From Undaria pinnatifida (lineage: Eukaryota > Sar > Phaeophyceae > Laminariales > Alariaceae): a stretch of DNA of 64,000 nt. This document shows, in pieces, positions 1 through 12,102 of this stretch. The notes below the pieces were generated by a model. That model was not told the DNA's origin and ran no database searches. It worked only from the letters and a program-made list of their open reading frames with translations. The DNA lies in contig JABAKD010000030.1 of the NCBI GenBank assembly GCA_012845835.1, forward strand, positions 8,210,305-8,274,304. Reading direction: 5' to 3'. A program made the translations under genes and the position numbers. Position 1 is the first letter of the stretch; every line of letters starts with the position of its first letter.

Positions 1-377
1 CTAAAGTGTACCGCATCAATGCAGGACCACGGCTGCATCCCCGCTCCCCGTACTGATAACATCCCTATTGACAATCTCATTGGCCAACATGTGTGCGTTG
101 TAGGTTCCTGTTGACTGCAAATCTTAGGCACACTAGGTGGACAAATTTAACGGCGGCACACGACGGGCAGTTGCTTTCCAGCCTACAGCCTAGTGTAGTG
201 TCACGCCGAGAGAGTGCCACGCCAGCTAGCAGAGAGAGAGCCTTTCGAGAGATACCGGAAGAGAGAAAGGTAGAGCGCTGCTGCTGCGTTGGGGTCCGAC
301 CTACACCGCTTCTGTGCTGGGTCTGCGAGTCCTCTCGCTTTGTTCGTCCCCAGTTGTTCCTGTGGAGCTGTGAGATC
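1..377. other. upstream of desaturase, no gene seen
   Basis: This is the sequence before the chosen desaturase start. It should hold the 5' untranslated region and promoter, but I see no TATA box or initiator clear enough to call. An in-frame extension of exon 1 runs upstream to about 93. It is Arg/Ser-rich and unlike desaturase N-termini, so it was not included in the protein. Confidence 0.5.
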
Positions 378-2786
378 ATGCCACCGAGGTCAGAAAATGC
401 GATCGGCGCGAGCGACGCCCTGTCACCGTCATCCACCCCAAGAGTGGAGGCCACGAAGGAGGCGAAGCTCAACCTCAGCGAACTACGGGCACGTATACCG
501 AAGGAGTGAGTAGCCTAGGTGTTGTTGACTTTCCTGGCTTCCGTGGTAGCGAGCGAGCGGAAGCTGAACAGAATTGTTCGTTTTGTGTTTCTATTTTTGC
601 GGTTCCCAAGGCATCCGATCGGTTTGTTTTTGAGACGAGCCTTGCCAAGGGGCACACTACGACTACACGCACAAGCTCGTAGGCCGGATGCTTGAGCAGA
701 CCCTCACGGACCTTCAATTTGACGACGGTTCAATTCACATGCCCCGTAGAACAAGTTGGGATCGGTTCGCAGTGAGATATCTCTCGGTGTCTCTGCTTCG
801 TCCAATACCCGAAAGAACCGTCGCTGCTGCTGGTACTTTTACGAGTCATGACCCAGAGAAATTGTTTAGAAAGAAGCATTGCTCTGCTAATGCCTCACAC
901 TCGTTTTTCTGGATAGACTACTTGGAATTAGTGTTGCAGAAAAAATACGGAGTTCGATGGGCGCGAGACGGCACGTGGACGTTGTCCGGTGGTGCCACGA
1001 ACACGCACGTGTTGTCACTTGTGACTGCCTCAGACTACGCCGGCGCCCACCATTAGCCCAGCCACGGAAGTTGGATCTGATCGTTGGGCCAGGGTCTACC
1101 AGCCTAGACTAACATCTCCACCGCTTGTTCCTATTCCATCAACTGCTGTGCACGGCAGTAGCATTCACCTCGTGCTCTGGTACCTGGACGAACTTCGACG
1201 AGCGAACTCGTCGAAACAAGAACGAACGAGAGTCTCGGCAAGTAACTAGTAAATAATGAAATACCAGCAGTGACACCGACCCACTCACCGATCCCACCCA
1301 TCCACCCACGCCCTCTCACCCACCCACCCACCCACCCACGCACCGACCGCGGTAGGCGTGTGTCCGTGTCTCCTCCCTTCCAGTCACGCGGGATAGGTAG
1401 GCCAGGCGAAGTAAGTCGACCTCCGTGGGCCCTCGCCCTATGCCCTACAGCAGCAGTATGTCTCGTCCTCTCGCCTTTCCGACGTTTCGTTTTGAACATC
1501 AGCAATGTCTTGATCTTTCTATAGTTTCATATCCGACCGCAGGTTTTGTTGCTTTTTTATTTTGCTCGATTTTATGTACTTGTAGGATCGTATCCGATCG
1601 CAGGTCACAGGTTGATAGTTAGCTGGGCATTTGTCTTGATTTTTGTATGGGACCGTATCGTATCCGACCGCACAGGTGCTTCCGGAAGAGCCTCGCTCGA
1701 TCGCTGTTTTACATGGTACGTGACATGGGCTGCTTGCTGGCCCTCCAGTATGTCTACCCTCTGCACGTGTCCGGCAGTTGGCCTCTCACCTTTCTGTGGT
1801 GCAACTTAAGCGGTTTTATGCTGTGGGCGCTCTTTGTCATAGGTGAGAGGGAGGGCGAGGCGGCGGAGTCGGTTGGCGGAGTTCGAGGAGACGAGTCCGC
1901 ATTTTTTTTCGAGTAGTGGGCATCACGTTAATGTGCTGCATAGTATTTCTAGTATAAAATACGTGTCGGGACCTCGAGGCAAAGTATGTGTTGGGGTAGT
2001 ATTTCCAGTGTATAAAGTACGCGCCGATAGTCATGGTATTTCATACCGGTGCGTCTGGTTCATCGGTATCATAGCACAGGACCCGTAGGGTAGCCAGGCT
2101 GGGTTTCTAATTCGGCATAAAAGATATTTTCTGTGCGAATTCCGTACAGCACCTCTCAAATTTCTTGTATTCCTGCAATTATCAGCCTGCCCTTCTTTTT
2201 ACCCCGTTTTTTATCAGGTGAACGGTACTGTTGATAGTAATACTGACTGTTGTACACAGCGGAAACATGTACCAGGTATGTGTTGTTCCAGCCGACTGTT
2301 GAACCTGTATTTTGAAAACAACTTGTAAAAAATACGTCCGCTGTGAGTTCGATAAATTTAGGGTCGATATTCGTCTTCATAGACTGGTGAGTATAGTGGG
2401 ATAGCTGGGCAGTAAGAACGTATGAAAACCACGTGATGAAAACCAGTACGTCTATACTCTTCGGTGCACAGCTGCAGGTAGCTGTAGTTGCAGATAGCAT
2501 CACCGCATCCAGAACATTGAGTATGCTCCAGTACTCGCAGTGAGTGGTACAGGTGGTACCGCCGCATACACCCCCCCCCCCCCCCCCCGCAATACTCGAA
2601 GTATCAAGAGCCTGGGGGATATGGTAGAGCCCATGGGTATTCGCAGTGTCAAACCTCGACAGTACTGCGTCAAAGTATACCAGGTACAGCATATAGCTCA
2701 GTGTTCGCGATATCAAACACCGAAAATCGCCGTTTATAATACCAGGTTGTTGTTGTTGTTGTTGTTGTTGCTGTTGCTGTTGCTGG

Positions 2787-2820
<34 letters not shown>

Positions 2821-3300
2821 GCTGTTGTTGCTGTTGTCTCACATTAATTCTTGAAAAAAATCTAGAATCCGTGGCCACACAAAGGTGCTACGAGTAACAG
2901 GTACAGGATACCGGCACATATTGCAGCAATGCGGACATACTGACGGCATAGTGATGCAGTGACGTACCTGATATGATAGTGACGTTGTATATCATGACAG
3001 CATACCGTATGATATCATAGCGACGGTAAGTCTATGTACTGAGCGGCACAGAGAAAAGAGTTAGAAAATCAGCAGTCCGGGCGCAAAGTTCCCGGATTTT
3101 TTTAACGGGGGGAACTCGTTTTAATTTTTTTTCAAGAATGATCGAGAGCGGCGCAGCTCAGATTCTGGTTTGTCATGGGTCCGGGTTGGAGGTTGGGTCG
3201 ATTCTACGCCCCATGCATTGACCTCGCTAGGATTCGCTTTCTACCCCTGCAAAAGCGCAACAACAGTGAACGGCTTGGCCTATGATATGATCTGAGTATG

Positions 3301-3338
<38 letters not shown>

Positions 3339-6300
3339 CACATTAACTCGCATAATCAAGTTCGTGGTCACAGGACAGGCTCCAGTCACTCTGGAGCTGA
3401 GGAATACCCCAGGGAAAAAAAACAAACCAAAGGTGGTACACGCATATATCACAGCTGACGTCATTCATGCCTCCACCAGAAACATATAAAAGTGAAATCG
3501 GGGGTCAGCCTACGATGTGCCAGGTCGATACTGGTGCACACGTCTCACTACTCGCGCCTGGAAAAACCGACTACCTGGTATACCGCTTGCCACCCAAGAA
3601 AGACTACCACGTATTTATTGCACGTACCGGTAGTACCTATCACTGCGCATGTATGCCCTGGCCGCTAAAGCATGTCCTACTGTCTGTGTGCCTGATAGAG
3701 CCCTTTTCCTGCAGCGGGCCGCCTTATTAGTAATAGCTTATTAGGTACTATTTCGTGCCTTAAAAAACGTTCCTTGCTTGGGGCATTTTTTGTGCGCCAA
3801 GTTAACGCTGTTATACAGACGAACTCCCCACAACCTGGAGTTCGGGGTCGCCTATTGGTTGTGAATCTATTGCAATTTATATCTGTAATTTCTGTTTAAG
3901 AGTCAAGAGTGATTTTACTTATTCAGCAGTAGTAGTAAAGCTTTTAACGCTTTTGGGGCCAAATGGTTTTGGCCAGAAAAACGAGACGCGTATGTTGTCT
4001 TCACGTTAAATTGGTTACTTCTACCCAACGTCATCATCATCAGTAGAAGATGCGGCCGGTGGTCATCCCGATTCTTCATCCTATCACAGAGATTTATGTA
4101 AATGATGTGGTCACAGACTGTGAAACAGAGAAACCGAAAATAAACAATCGCAAATGGACAGAGGAAAACAATCGAATGTTAGCGTACGGGGTACGAGAAA
4201 CACAACGAAAAACAATCCAGAGAGGAATCTCCAGTGGTAAAATAGAGTAAAAACAAAACAAAAACAGAGAGAGAAAAAAAAATAAAGGACTCCTGGAACG
4301 GGACATACACAGACAAACAGATGACGCAGAAAGACGCAATCAGACAAGACGCAACAAACGAAACCCCCTCTGTCGTTGTTGTCGTCGTCTCTTTCATGTG
4401 CCGTGGCATATATATAGGCCTTGGAAGAGTGTGGTGCATCACTGCTGTCAACACGACGAAGGAAAAAAATGGAGAGGTAGATAGGGAGAGGCAGAAAGAG
4501 AGAACGAAAGAAATGAAGAGAAATACGGCCAAGAAAAAAAACAAACTACTCGTACTCGTACATACCACAGAGGGGAAGCACAGGCAGCACAGTTTTCCAG
4601 CACTCTGTGTTACCTAGGCGAACCTGTAGGCTTGCCACACGCTCTGCCACCGCCTTCCTTCCCGTCGATAGCGGCCTCCGTGATGAGTGCTGCCGCTATC
4701 TCCCCCGCCGAGTAAAGTTGAAGGCCAAAAAGCAAACAAACAAGCCGAACAACATCAAAAGGAAAGCAAAACTGTTTCGAAATCGGATTCAAATTCTGGG
4801 GCAGCAAATAGACAGCACAGGTTCCATATGTTAGTCGCATTGGTGCCTTGCTACACGATCTGCCAGTTCTTTTCTGCTTTCATCGATGGCGGTATCAGTA
4901 CGGCTGTCCCCCCCCCCCCCAGCCCCCTCCCGCCCCCCCCTCCATTCTGTTTCTCGCCGTTCTTCTTGGGGTCTTCGTTTACATGCCGTAACCAGCTCTT
5001 TATCACCTCGACCCTGTGCCACCTAGCCGTGAAACCATCCGCCGCTTTGACGATCCCCTAGTACCACTTGCCAGCCTGTTTAGCTGCCGTGGGCCATGGA
5101 ACCGTCTCTACCCCAAACAACGAAGGGGAAGCTTCCGTCGACCCCTCTTTGGCTCTAAACACCGCGATGTCGTCTACCAGGCATCGGGCGTATGTCTTTC
5201 CTGGCCGACCGGGTCCCGGGTTCTCCCCACCGCCCATCGTCCCGAACGTCACCCGGTGGGCTAGTCGCTCAGGTTTTGCCGGTTGTACGGCCCCTGAAAA
5301 AGAGACGCCGTCGGCGGATAGTCGTCCCAACGCTTTGGCGTTGTGCTGGCTTGAAAGCCTTCGCATACGACAACGGTGTGTTGTCGGCGATGGAAGCCAT
5401 TGATGCGAAGACTGAGCCTGCGGTGTGCGCTGTGGAGCACAGCGTGGTGCTCTACGCCGAGAGCCCACGCCGCACACCCATACAGCACCGTCTCTTTCAC
5501 CTCGGGTTTCAGCATACGCACCTTGAGCGTGAACGAAGCGTGTCGTGCGGTCGTTTTATCAACTGCCGTGTACCAAGAGAGTGCGGCAATAGGAGGATCA
5601 CCCTTGCATTGCAGTTCTGCTTCGGACACATCCCCTACCCCGGTATATAACCCGGGCTGGTCCGTGTCGCCGGTGCTGTAAGCGGCAGGTGTTTCGGCAT
5701 CGTTTCCCTGTGAAGTGCAAAGACATGGCAGCATGAAAAGGCAAACAAGGCTTGCTTGCGTTCCATCGTGCCTTTAGCTATCTTACTTCGAAAACCTGTT
5801 GTGCCTCGAAAATGGGGTGAAAATGGGAGGAAAACTTCCCAAGTGGAAGCACGCAGTAGTTTTTTTAAACCTCCCTTCTCCGCCCTCTTATGTCGCGTTA
5901 TGTCGACATGTTTCCGGAGGCTTTCTGCATCCTGTTTCAACAAAAGTAAGCCGGTATCTGAACCGGCACATACATTCGAACGTTCACACGCAGGCCACCC
6001 GCGCACACTGATATCCCACCGCCCCCGCTCTCCTCCCCCCGGCCCGCTTCCACAAAAAAACGCGCCTTCCGCTCACGACGAAACGCTTTTCACTGCTGCT
6101 AACAATACCCCACACTAGGTTCAAGTTGTTTTGTCATGAGAAAGCTCCAGCTAGTTTTGACGGGGTTGAACCTCCAACAACTCAGGTGGTGGTAAACTTG
6201 AGTTTCCTGAGCCTAGTCAGACCGTCAAGTTAACCATTTAACCCACCCACGCTCACCTACTCGAATATTTTTTCAACAGGGCACGACTGCGGTCACACTA

Positions 6301-8763
6301 CGTTCAGCGATTACCCTTGGGTAAACGCCGTCTGCGGGCACCTGTGCCACGCGCCGCTGTTGGTTCCCTTTTGGCCTTGGGCGAAGAGCCACAACGAGCA
6401 CCACAAGTACCACAACCACGTGGAGAAGGACATGTCCTACCCGTGGTTCGGCAAGACGCAGTTCGAGGAGCAGACGACTTTGTTGACTAAGTGGTGGCTC
6501 AAGACCCCGTTCCATCCGTTTACGGCGTACTTTTTTTCGTACCTGTTGGGCGGCATGTACGACGGCTCCCACTTTAACCCCTTCAGTGAGTTTAGAGGGG
6601 CGTGAGTTGACTGCCTGGAAGTCGCCGACTAGTTGTCAAGTTGGCTAGGGATAAGGGTTATACTTGCGTGCGTGCGGTGTTTCCAGTCGTCTATTAGTTG
6701 GAAGCGCGTGCAGTAGCATGTACGGTCAATGCAGGTGTAATTCAGCTGCGCTCGTGTCTGTACGGACACAGCCGTCTTTTTTCAAATGGTGCACCTATTT
6801 AGTAGACAACGTGTTGTTGTTTCATGGGCGAAAAGTCTCGCATAAGCTATTGAGGATCGCCGTCTTTCCTTTCCATTCTTCCCCTCACGCCTCACCCCCC
6901 TTCTCCCCCTCCCCCCCCCCCCACTGCCGCCTCTCCTCCCTCTCTTCCCCCGCTGCTCCCGCCTTCCACCCCCCTCCCCCCTGACCGACCCACCCACCTA
7001 TTTCTACCTGGTATATTATACCTCCTGTTGGTCCGCAGGCGTGCTGTTTTGGACGCGAAAGGAGCAGGTGCAGTGCGCGGTGTCCACATCGACCGTGATT
7101 GCCTTCGTCTACTTCGCCGTCGCTATTTGCTTCGAGTATGACTGGTCGGCGATCTTGATTCGCTACGCGGTCCCTGTATTGATCATGAACTACTGGCTTG
7201 TCATGGTGACCTACCTTCAGCACCACGAAGCCGACACGAAGGTGGGATGATAAATTTTGGCCGAGCTGCTTGTGTGCATCCCCTGGGTATGATACGCTGG
7301 CACCTCCCTCGCTCTGTGTTGTTGTCTGATTGGCTTGACCATTATTTTGGCTGTGACTTCCTTGGTTGGTTGGTTGGTTGGTTCGTTGGATGTCTTGATG
7401 TTGTCTGCTTTTCTGAGTTTCTGGCTGTTCGATTGGCTGACCCGCTCACTGGTTGGCTAGCTCGCTGTTGTCTGAATGGCTAGTTGGCTGCCTCGTCGAT
7501 GGCTCAACTCTCTGATTGGCTTTTTCGCTCATTGGCTTACTCACTTAGTGGCCGACTGTTTATTGGATAATTTGTGCCGGACCAGACTTTTGACGACGCG
7601 GACTTCCACTTTGCCACCGCGGCGATGGAGACCGTGGACCGATCGTACGGCTGGGGTATCGACGACGTCCACCACAACATCACCGACGGGCACGTGGTGC
7701 ACCACCTGTTCTTCAGGAAAATACCGCACTACAACTTGAAGAAAGCCACCGCCGCCGTCCGCCCGCACCTCGAGGCGTTCGGCTTGTACAGGTGAGACTT
7801 GAAAGTTTTTTTTGTTTGTTTTGTTTTTAACAGCAGAGTTTTATTTATTTTTAGTCGTAAGAGTATATGGTGTTGTATCATCGTTTTATTTCGTGAAAGG
7901 TGGAAGCATGAAGCACGCCTGTTGTGTTATGTTGTGTTGTGTTGTGTTGCAGGCGGTGACAGCCGCCTGCTCCCGTCGGTGCCTGGGGATATTTTGAGGT
8001 GGTTGAGGTCTTCATCAGACGTGAATGCTTAGCGAATTGTTGTGTCACGTTCAAGACGACCCCGTGCTTTTGACCGGAGGGCTGTTCGCGTGTGAGTGGC
8101 CTTCTCGGCCCAGCCTCGACAACATGGTTGAACTATTGCGGTAGTTGACTAGAAAACCGTTGACCCTAACCCTAACTCCACCATCGAAATAAAATTCTCG
8201 GAACAGTGTCTTGCCGGGTCAGTGTGGACTATTTCAAACCATTTGATCAACTTTCAACCACTGCATCTATGCTAGGCCAACCCGTAAACGGTGCTGGTTC
8301 ACCGACTGGACGACAAGACTTGCTCGACCATGTCTTCAAGGGTAGGCTGAGCTGCAGACACTTTTGTCAGTTCGTAGTGCACGGACAGGTGGACTGTCAA
8401 CCACTGCGTCCATGCTGGGCCAAACCGTAATGTTGCTGGTTCACCGACAGGACGACGGGACTTGCTCAACCATGTCTTTCAAGGGCAGGCTGAGCTGCAG
8501 GCACTTTTGTTAGTTCGTAGTGCACGGACAGGGCTTGCTTGCTCTACATATCCCCCGTCGCTCATCCCCCCCCGCCCCCCCCGCTTCCATAACGCCTTTT
8601 CGATAGGTACCGCAACAACCCCGACTTCTTATGGGTTTTCGTGCGCGACAACTTCAAGCTGGGGTTCCACACGCATTCGAAGGCGCACGACCACGAAGCG
8701 AAATTTCACTACCTAGACGCGTCAAGGACACCCGCCGCACAGAATAAGAAAAAATCCCTCTGA
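378..8763 (+). CDS. microsomal delta-12/omega-3 type fatty acid desaturase
   Basis: Six exons join in phase: 378-505, 1676-1842, 6280-6585, 7039-7241, 7586-7791 and 8607-8763. They give 388 residues, close to the usual 380-390 of plant and algal FAD2/FAD3 enzymes. All introns are GT-AG. The three histidine boxes that bind the di-iron centre are present: HDCGH at about 100-104, HNEHH at 136-140 and HVVHH at 304-308. Family landmarks include LSELRARIPKECF near residue 33, VRDM near 57, VEKDMSYPWF after box 2, and HNITDGHVVHHLFF. Hydrophobic segments lie before box 1 and between boxes 2 and 3. There is no obvious plastid transit peptide, and the C-terminus is KKSL, a KKXX-type ER retrieval signal, so ER membrane location is inferred. 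The enzyme should insert a double bond into phospholipid-bound C18 acyl chains using cytochrome b5. Box 1 (HDCGH) resembles omega-3 enzymes, whereas the rest does not decide between delta-12 and omega-3. The start ATG at 378 gives a short polar N-terminus typical of the family. Confidence 0.93.
506..1675 (+). other. desaturase intron 1 (1,170 bp)
   Basis: It begins GTGAGT and ends CCGCACAG, splitting the Glu43 codon. It contains a run of CCCA repeats near 1290-1340 and a 122-codon open frame at 688-1056 with no recognisable domain. I treat that frame as chance. Confidence 0.85.
2334..2390 (+). repeat. dispersed GCTGTGAGTTCGA repeat, short copy
   Basis: This copy is related to those at 13990, 17636, 22646, 41840, 44580, 51625 and, inverted, 56330 and 56840. 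It shares the GCTGTGAGTTCGA core followed by a stretch whose complement reads GACCC..A.ATTTATCGA. Confidence 0.55.
2746..2839 (+). repeat. GTT/GCT trinucleotide microsatellite
   Basis: About 30 units of GTT with interspersed GCT lie in desaturase intron 2. Poly-Leu or poly-Gln open frames here are artefacts of the repeat. Confidence 0.9.
3299..3338 (+). repeat. TGT trinucleotide microsatellite
   Basis: About 13 TGT units lie in desaturase intron 2. A second copy of the sequence downstream of the first GTT tract (TTTCACATTAA) follows it, so the two tracts probably sit in related repeat copies. Confidence 0.85.
4970..5734 (-). pseudogene. non-LTR retrotransposon RT C-terminal remnant, antisense in intron 2
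   Basis: On the minus strand the frame at 5734-5261 contains LKVRMLKPEVKETVLYGCAA, which matches the conserved segment downstream of the polymerase domain in many LINE proteins (arginine-leucine-lysine, ETLLYGC, then TW and a His/Leu helix). A shifted frame continues as RVTFGTMGGGENPGPGRPGK and CLVDDIAVFRA. After a TAG near 5055 it reads GIVKAADGF.ARWHRVEV. The catalytic YADD region is not seen. At least one frameshift and one stop show that it is dead. It lies antisense to the desaturase transcript. Confidence 0.65.
6586..7038 (+). other. desaturase intron 3 (453 bp)
   Basis: It begins GTGAGT and ends TTGGTCCGCAG. The 3' half is strongly pyrimidine-rich (long C and CT runs near 6890-6985), which probably acts as an extended polypyrimidine tract. 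Confidence 0.85.
7242..7585 (+). other. desaturase intron 4 (344 bp)
   Basis: It begins GTGGGATG and ends GCCGGACCAG, phase 0. It is rich in imperfect TTGGTTGG and GGCT(G/A)G repeats (7360-7530), which give spurious Trp/Leu-rich frames. Confidence 0.8.
7792..8606 (+). other. desaturase intron 5 (815 bp)
   Basis: It begins GTGAGACT and ends TTTTCGATAG, splitting Arg337. It contains a 143-bp direct duplication and a short CCCTAACCCTAAC telomere-like motif near 8163. Confidence 0.85.
8245..8531 (+). repeat. 143-bp tandem duplication in desaturase intron 5
   Basis: CAACCACTGC recurs at 8255 and 8398, and the homology runs on through CTGAGCTGCAG and GTAGTGCACGGACAG in both copies. The copies differ at scattered positions, so the duplication is not recent. 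Confidence 0.85.
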
Positions 8764-10370
8764 TTTTATTTATTTTCGAGACAGGGAGGGAGAGAGGGAG
8801 GGAGGGGTCGTAACACGCACGCAAACCCAAAAACGTAAAAAACTGTAGAGCTTTAACAAAAGAAAAGGATGTTGATAAGCATGGGATTGAGTTTTCGATG
8901 CGGCTTCTTTTTTTTTTCGTTCCGTTTTTTTTTTGTTTGTCCCTTGGGATGCGTGTGTGGATTTGTTATTTTTCTTTGATTATGAACAGATGTAGGTGGG
9001 TGTTGCAGCAGGAGGAGGGGGAAAGGGGGACGGGGGGGGTGAGGGTAGGGCTTTGCTGCTGATGTATGCCTCCGCAAGTGCAAGACCTTTGACTCATCCT
9101 CTGGAGCGCTCTATGTCAAGACGTGCCCCCTTTAATGTCTACGGCTGTACCCCTATACTTTCCGAGCATCGAAACTTTGGAAGGGAGAAAATGCTAGACG
9201 ATTTTCTGCTGTTTGCTGTCGAAATACGCAGCGCCGCTTGCACGCTTACGTAGCGTGCCATACCATGACGAGCATGCCGTGACTGATATGGCACAGCGTT
9301 AACACACGGCATGTAGCGCAGCGCTACGTGCCGTCCGGCTTTTGTAGCGGAATACAGGCATTTTTTCTTCCGGGACACAGGCGCTTGTTGCTTTAAAAAA
9401 AAGCAATGTGCGTCGGGTTTTGCGGAGCTAATTTTTGTGTTCTGTGTGCGAATTGTCGAAGGAGGCAAGCCCGTCCAGGTTCATTGACCTTAGAACACCG
9501 GGGGTTTCTGCAAATATGAGCGGGAGTGTTTCTCGCGGGGATGCTGGGAGGGGACGGGGGGAGGCGGCAAACCGACGGCAGCCGAGTCCGGTCGGTCGTC
9601 ACGCCGTATACACTAAAAAACCCACCAAAAGAGGAGGGGGGGGGGGGGGGGGGAGGAAAAAGAAGAGAGCCGCCGCGAGAAGGCGACTAACAATTTATTC
9701 GAAGGCAGCGCGTCGCCAGAGATAGGAGAAGGGAGCAGTCGGCGGTATGAGCCCGGTGTGGAGGGGAATAGGGTGATGGTGTGGGGACGTGGGGGGGGGT
9801 GGGGAGGGCGTGAGGGTTGTGGTAGTTTGCGGAGGGTCTTTGGGCAGGATGAGCGAACGGATGAGTGAGGGGGGGTGGGAAGGAAGGAGGGAGACAGATC
9901 CCACGCGCGAAGGATGGGCGCGGACTGAAGCCCCCCCCCCCCCCCGGCTTTTGTTGGGTGAGGGGATGTAGTGACGTGACACGAACGGGCGTAGCGTGAC
10001 GTGCCAGCGTCGTGTTATCTCTCTCTTTTACGGTTTGTGGTGCGCAGCACGCACGGAGCGGGTTCAGGCCGGGGGGACGGAATGGGCTGTGTGCCTTGAA
10101 CCGGGGGAGGCGGGAGGTGAGAGACGGAGCCTATTTTTTTATATTTTTTTTTCGGGGGGGGGGGGGCAAGGACTGTTTCGTGGTGTTGCGTGTCGCGCAG
10201 TGTCAGGTCATGCGCTGTCTTTTGTTGTTGTTGTTGTCGCGCGCCGTGTGGTATTAGTTGTAAGAATTCGGAGCGAGTGGGCCGTCCCGCACGGGGTCTC
10301 AGGATGCCCTCGATGCCTGGCGAGTCTTTTCTTTCCTCCTGACCCTGACCTTTAGTAGCCATAAACTTGA
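8764..10370. other. intergenic, no supported gene
   Basis: This is the 3' flank of the desaturase. It has AT-rich tracts near 8764-8960 where the transcript should end, then G-rich simple sequence (9000-9050, 9630-9655, 9790-9960). Open frames here are low-complexity Gly/Arg or Pro strings with no domain. Confidence 0.6.
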
Positions 10371-10379
10371 GTTAATGAT

Positions 10380-10700
10380 TGTCCGTACGAAGCCCACGCT
10401 TTTACGAAAGTTTTTGCCCCCAACATTGCGAGTGCTGTGCGAAAGCTGTGCGAAAGCTTTTGCCCAACATTTGCGAACGCTGCGCGAAAGCTTTACGTAG
10501 AATTTTCCAGATTTTTTGCGCAGGCGTTTCGAACGCTTTTGCTCCCGAGATTTTACGAACGGTTTGCGAAAGCTTTACAACAAGAAAAACACGAAAGATT
10601 TTCTGAAGCTTTACAAAAGCATTTTCTCAAGCGTTTTTGCTCAAGCCTTTGATGGACGCTTTCTGCTGCGCGCAGTTACGTGTGTCGTTGTTTTGGTTTG
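10380..10700 (+). repeat. degenerate short repeats of the CGAAAGCTTT type
   Basis: Motifs of the form TGCGAAAGCTTTTGC and TACGAA..CTTT recur about every 25-60 bp. They look like an eroded minisatellite. No gene is supported. Confidence 0.5.
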
Positions 10701-10739
10701 ATGTGGTGGAAATCACTGAGAAAAACACAAAACACGGAG

Positions 10740-11050
10740 ATGGTGATTGTTTCTTTCGACTCCACCGAGGAGAACAGGGAGATTTCGCTTTGAAGTTCAG
10801 GGAAATAGTACACCAAGCTCTAAAAGGAGCTTTGCAGTTTTGTGAATTTCTACACCGGGCTCCGAACTTGCTCTGTAGTTGTGTGAAATTCTGCAGCAAG
10901 CATCGAAAGTCCTTTGTAGTTTTGCGGAATTCTGCACCAGGCTAGGCTCCAGGCTTGCTTTGTAGTTGCGTGAAATTGCTTTGTAGCTTTGTGAAGTGCT
11001 TAGCAGGCTCCTTTGTAATGTTGTGAAATTCTACAACAGGCTCCCCGATA
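10740..11050 (+). repeat. degenerate tandem repeat of about 45-60 bp
   Basis: A unit resembling CTTTGTAGTTTTGTGAAATT followed by CTACACCAGGCTCC recurs at least five times with substitutions and indels. An open frame of about 100 codons across it is a by-product. Confidence 0.6.
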
Positions 11051-11149
11051 ATCGACAGATGGACTCTGGGTCTAGCTCGGAGGGGGCTGGGCGACCGATA
11101 GATTTTGGGTCGATTATTGCATGCAAACACGGCAGCAACCAGAAGACGC

Positions 11150-11305
11150 CTTTTAAAAGTTTTGACCAATCATAATTTTACCGTGTCAGAAAGCTGCACC
11201 AATGAGAACAAAGTTGACCAATGAGGATGGGCCGTGTCAGAACAGTGCACCGATGAGAAGACGCCTTTATAAAGTTGACCAATGAGAATTAACCGTGTCA
11301 GAAAA
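11150..11305 (+). repeat. about 60-bp repeat with CCAATGAGA motifs
   Basis: Three partial copies contain GTTGACCAATGAGAA, ACCGTGTCAGAAA, GCACCAATGAGAA and AAGACGCCTTT(T/A)(T/A)AAA. CCAAT-like and TATAAA-like motifs occur here in regular arrangement. Confidence 0.6.
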
Positions 11306-11762
11306 TTACGGGCATGGAATTTTTTTCTTCTCTTTGGGTAGAGCAGTAGTTGGTAGTCCTGTACTATTAGTTGTTGCAGAGGCAGCTATCGTTCGGTGAG
11401 CGGGCTGCGAAAGATTTTGAGACGGCGTTGAGTGGTGTTCCACCTGGTGGTAGTGCGATAGCGGAGAGGGGGGGGGGGGAAAGGAGATATAGCACCTTTT
11501 CTGATAACTTAGTTGGTCTGATCTCTCGAGATGTGGTGCGGGAGGGAAAGTGAGAGATATGGGAGGGGGGCTAATAGCAGCTTCTTTTCCTGAGAAATTC
11601 TTGGTTTGAGGATGTCGAGATGTGGCGAGAGAGGGAAAAAAAGAGATGTGCTCTCTTCCTCTGCCCTCGCTGTCCATCACGTACTCTACAAACGTGCCAG
11701 TCTTCGCGCGACAAGAGTTGCCGCACCCACCCGCCCTGCTCGTATTGACATTCACATTCCGT

Positions 11763-11798
<36 letters not shown>

Positions 11799-12102
11799 CC
11801 TGTTTGTTTGAATCACTATTGGCGAAGTACTCGTGCCCCATTGACATTCGTAGTCCTTATCAGCAGCAGCCCTGCTCGGTTGGACTGCTTTTGAAGAACT
11901 CTTCCGATGGAACTCTTATGATGTTGATACCGATGTTCTCAAGCTGTCTCGATTCCCTGAAATCTAACCCGTGGTCTCTTGCACGGAATGGGTTCATGTA
12001 TAGGGAGGAAGGGTAGGCAGGTGCGTCATTACGGCACTGACGAGTTCTTCCTAGCTTTTTCCTGCACCGGGTCGGAGTCTGATATACAGCCGCCGTGGAT
12101 GC
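11306..12102. other. no gene; contains a CAG microsatellite
   Basis: A run of about 12 CAG units lies at 11762-11798. The minus-strand frame of 149 codons here is Pro/Ser-rich low complexity and is not supported. Confidence 0.5.

Larger units (their letters stand above)
1843..6279 (+). other. desaturase intron 2 (4,437 bp), repeat-filled
   Basis: It begins GTGAGAGG and ends TTTTTTCAACAG, and lies just before histidine box 1. It holds two GTT microsatellites, a copy of the GCTGTGAGTTCGA dispersed repeat near 2334-2390, and an antisense non-LTR retrotransposon remnant at 4970-5734. It is about four to thirteen times longer than the other introns, consistent with growth by insertion. Confidence 0.85.

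Noticed and set aside
688-1056. 122-codon frame in desaturase intron 1
   Set aside because: It lies wholly within an intron defined by exact phase joining of exons 1 and 2 and has no recognisable domain.
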